Shown here piece by piece: positions 12,243-13,335 of a stretch of 13,335 nucleotides of DNA. A program made the position numbers and the translations under genes. This stretch comes from JAVBPT01 sp031549455 (GTDB lineage: Bacteria > Bacillota > Clostridia > Lachnospirales > JAKSVV01). Below the pieces are notes generated by a model. That model saw only the letters and a program-made list of their open reading frames with translations. It did no database searches and was not told the DNA's origin. The stretch's first letter is position 1. Each line of letters opens with the position of its first letter. The stretch is taken from contig JAVBPT010000047.1 in NCBI GenBank assembly GCA_031549455.1, forward strand, positions 1 through 13,335, written 5' to 3'.

Positions 12243-13211
12243 ATGACAAAGTTGAGTTTGCTTGAGACGGAAATCGGAATCAAAGAGATAAAAGATTTCT
12301 TTGAGCGGTCACTTGCTGAAAATCTAGATTTATTAAGAGTGTCTGCCCCTCTTTTTGTAACCAAGGAATCGGGGATCAATGATAATCTAAATGGGGTGGA
12401 ACGACCCGTTGGATTTGATATCAGATCTATTGGAAAAGAGGTAGAGATAGTACAGTCGCTTGCTAAGTGGAAAAGGGTAGCGTTAAAAAGATATGGCTTT
12501 AGAGAAGGTAAAGGACTTTATACGGATATGAATGCAATCAGAAGAGACGAAGATCTGGATGCGATACATTCTGTATATGTGGATCAGTGGGATTGGGAAA
12601 GGATCATTAGAAAAGATGAGAGAACCATAGAAACACTAATGGATGCAGTGCAAAAAATCTATTCTGCAATTTTGGCTACAGAGCAATACATTGGCGCGAG
12701 CTTTGCAAAGCTTGATTTCTTTTTGCCGGAGAAGATTCATTTCATTACGAGTGAAGATCTCTTGCAACAATATCCAGAGAAGTCCCCTAAGGAGAGAGAA
12801 CATGAGATTACAAAACAATATGGGGCAGTCTTTATAATCGGAATAGGGGATGAGTTGAGTGACGGGAAGAGACATGATGGGAGGTCCCCGGACTATGATG
12901 ATTGGAGTTTAAACGGGGATATTTTGCTTTGGTATCCGGTGTTAGATCGGGCAATCGAGATTTCCTCTATGGGCATCAGGGTGGCTGAGGACTCCTTACT
13001 TGCACAATTAAAAAAGGTTGGATGTGAGGAACGTTTAAAGTATCCTTATCATCAGGATGTCTTAAATCAAAACTTGCCTTATACAATAGGAGGCGGAATT
13101 GGGCAATCCAGGCTTTGTATGATGCTTCTAGAGAAGAAACATATTGGAGAGGTACAGGCTTCTGTCTGGGCAGAGGATACTTTAGAAGAAAAAGATCTGG
13201 AATTATTATAA
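12243..13211 (+). CDS. asnA: Aspartate-ammonia ligase (asparagine synthetase A)
   Basis: A 322-residue cytoplasmic enzyme making asparagine from aspartate, ammonia and ATP through an aspartyl-AMP intermediate. It has the class II aminoacyl-tRNA-synthetase-like fold of AsnA. Diagnostic stretches are QDNL-like NDNLNGVERPV (46-56), QSLAKWKR (71-78), GEGLYT-like GKGLYTDMNAIRRDED (89-104), HSVYVDQWDWE (109-119), RSPDYDDW (214-221), LNGDIL (223-228), ELSSMGIRV-like EISSMGIRV (238-246) and GGGIGQSRL (283-291). A loop between DYDDW and LNGDIL that is longer in E. coli AsnA by about nine residues, as I recall it, is missing here. The start is ATG 12243, after AAGGAGG; the frame is open further upstream but that part is T-box leader. 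Expression is controlled by that riboswitch. A long hairpin follows. Confidence 0.97.
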   Translation: MTKLSLLETEIGIKEIKDFFERSLAENLDLLRVSAPLFVTKESGINDNLNGVERPVGFDIRSIGKEVEIVQSLAKWKRVALKRYGFREGKGLYTDMNAIRRDEDLDAIHSVYVDQWDWERIIRKDERTIETLMDAVQKIYSAILATEQYIGASFAKLDFFLPEKIHFITSEDLLQQYPEKSPKEREHEITKQYGAVFIIGIGDELSDGKRHDGRSPDYDDWSLNGDILLWYPVLDRAIEISSMGIRVAEDSLLAQLKKVGCEERLKYPYHQDVLNQNLPYTIGGGIGQSRLCMMLLEKKHIGEVQASVWAEDTLEEKDLELL

Positions 13212-13216
13212 GAACA

Positions 13217-13266
13217 AAATGCACCTCCAATCGTTAAACGATTTGTTTAACTTTTGGGGTGCATTT
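13217..13266. terminator. Long hairpin after asnA, probable terminator
   Basis: AAATGCACC (13217-13225) pairs with GGTGCATTT (13258-13266). Inside it CCAA pairs with TTGG, and GTTAAAC (13233-13239) with GTTTAAC (13245-13251) around a 5-nt loop. The whole is a nearly continuous stem of about 20 bp. The T-run on the plus strand is short (TTT), and on the minus strand it is TTTTG, so it may also end a convergent gene beyond the window. The remaining bases to 13335 show nothing I can support. Confidence 0.65.
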
Positions 13267-13335
13267 CAAGTTTATAGTACTTTTTTGATATATGGAAAGG
13301 CAAGATGGTTTGATAATGATACAAAGAATTGTATT

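Noticed and set aside
13292..13335. ATG-started open frame running off the window end
   Set aside because: No ribosome site and only 14 codons visible; not enough to call a gene.

Overview
The window looks like chromosomal DNA of a low-G+C, endospore-forming Firmicute, most likely a member of the Clostridia. The evidence is a complete five-gene spoVA operon, AT-rich intergenic DNA with sigma-A type promoters (TTGACA/TATAAT), AGGAGG-type ribosome binding sites, GTG/TTG starts, a T-box riboswitch and a YtrA-type GntR/ABC operon. I see no phage, transposase, CRISPR array, tRNA or rRNA, and I cannot name the species from this sequence.

Layout. Positions 1-500: the 3' end of a leucine-rich-repeat gene, a bidirectional hairpin terminator, then on the minus strand an alpha/beta hydrolase of the hormone-sensitive-lipase type. 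Positions 1500-2700: a possible decayed gene remnant ending in a perfect hairpin, then a single-gene unit (consensus promoter, unrecognised 274-residue protein, terminator). Positions 2700-6170: a three-gene operon of YtrA-type repressor, ABC ATPase and large ABC-2 permease, with an AGTGTA-N13-TACACT operator over the transcription start. Positions 6170-8370: rplI (ribosomal protein L9) with its own promoter, convergent with a DbpA-like DEAD-box RNA helicase; one 15-bp palindrome closes both genes and encodes both C-termini. Positions 8390-8870: an unrecognised acidic 131-residue protein on the minus strand, with its own promoter and terminator.

Positions 8880-11980 form the sporulation block: a sigma-G-like promoter, a previously unlisted 51-codon membrane-protein ORF, then spoVAA, spoVAB, spoVAC, spoVAD and spoVAE. 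These genes are nearly contiguous or overlapping. SpoVA proteins form the spore inner-membrane machinery that moves dipicolinic acid into the developing spore and releases it at germination. The 51-residue ORF overlaps spoVAA by ATGA and is the best candidate for an undescribed component.

Positions 11980-13270: a promoter, a T-box leader with a plausible AAC (Asn) specifier and a TGGC tRNA-end bulge fitting the G discriminator of tRNA-Asn, then asnA (ammonia-dependent asparagine synthetase) and a long hairpin. No canonical terminator separates spoVAE from the asnA promoter, so spoVA transcripts may run into the T-box. The last 70 bases show nothing I can support.
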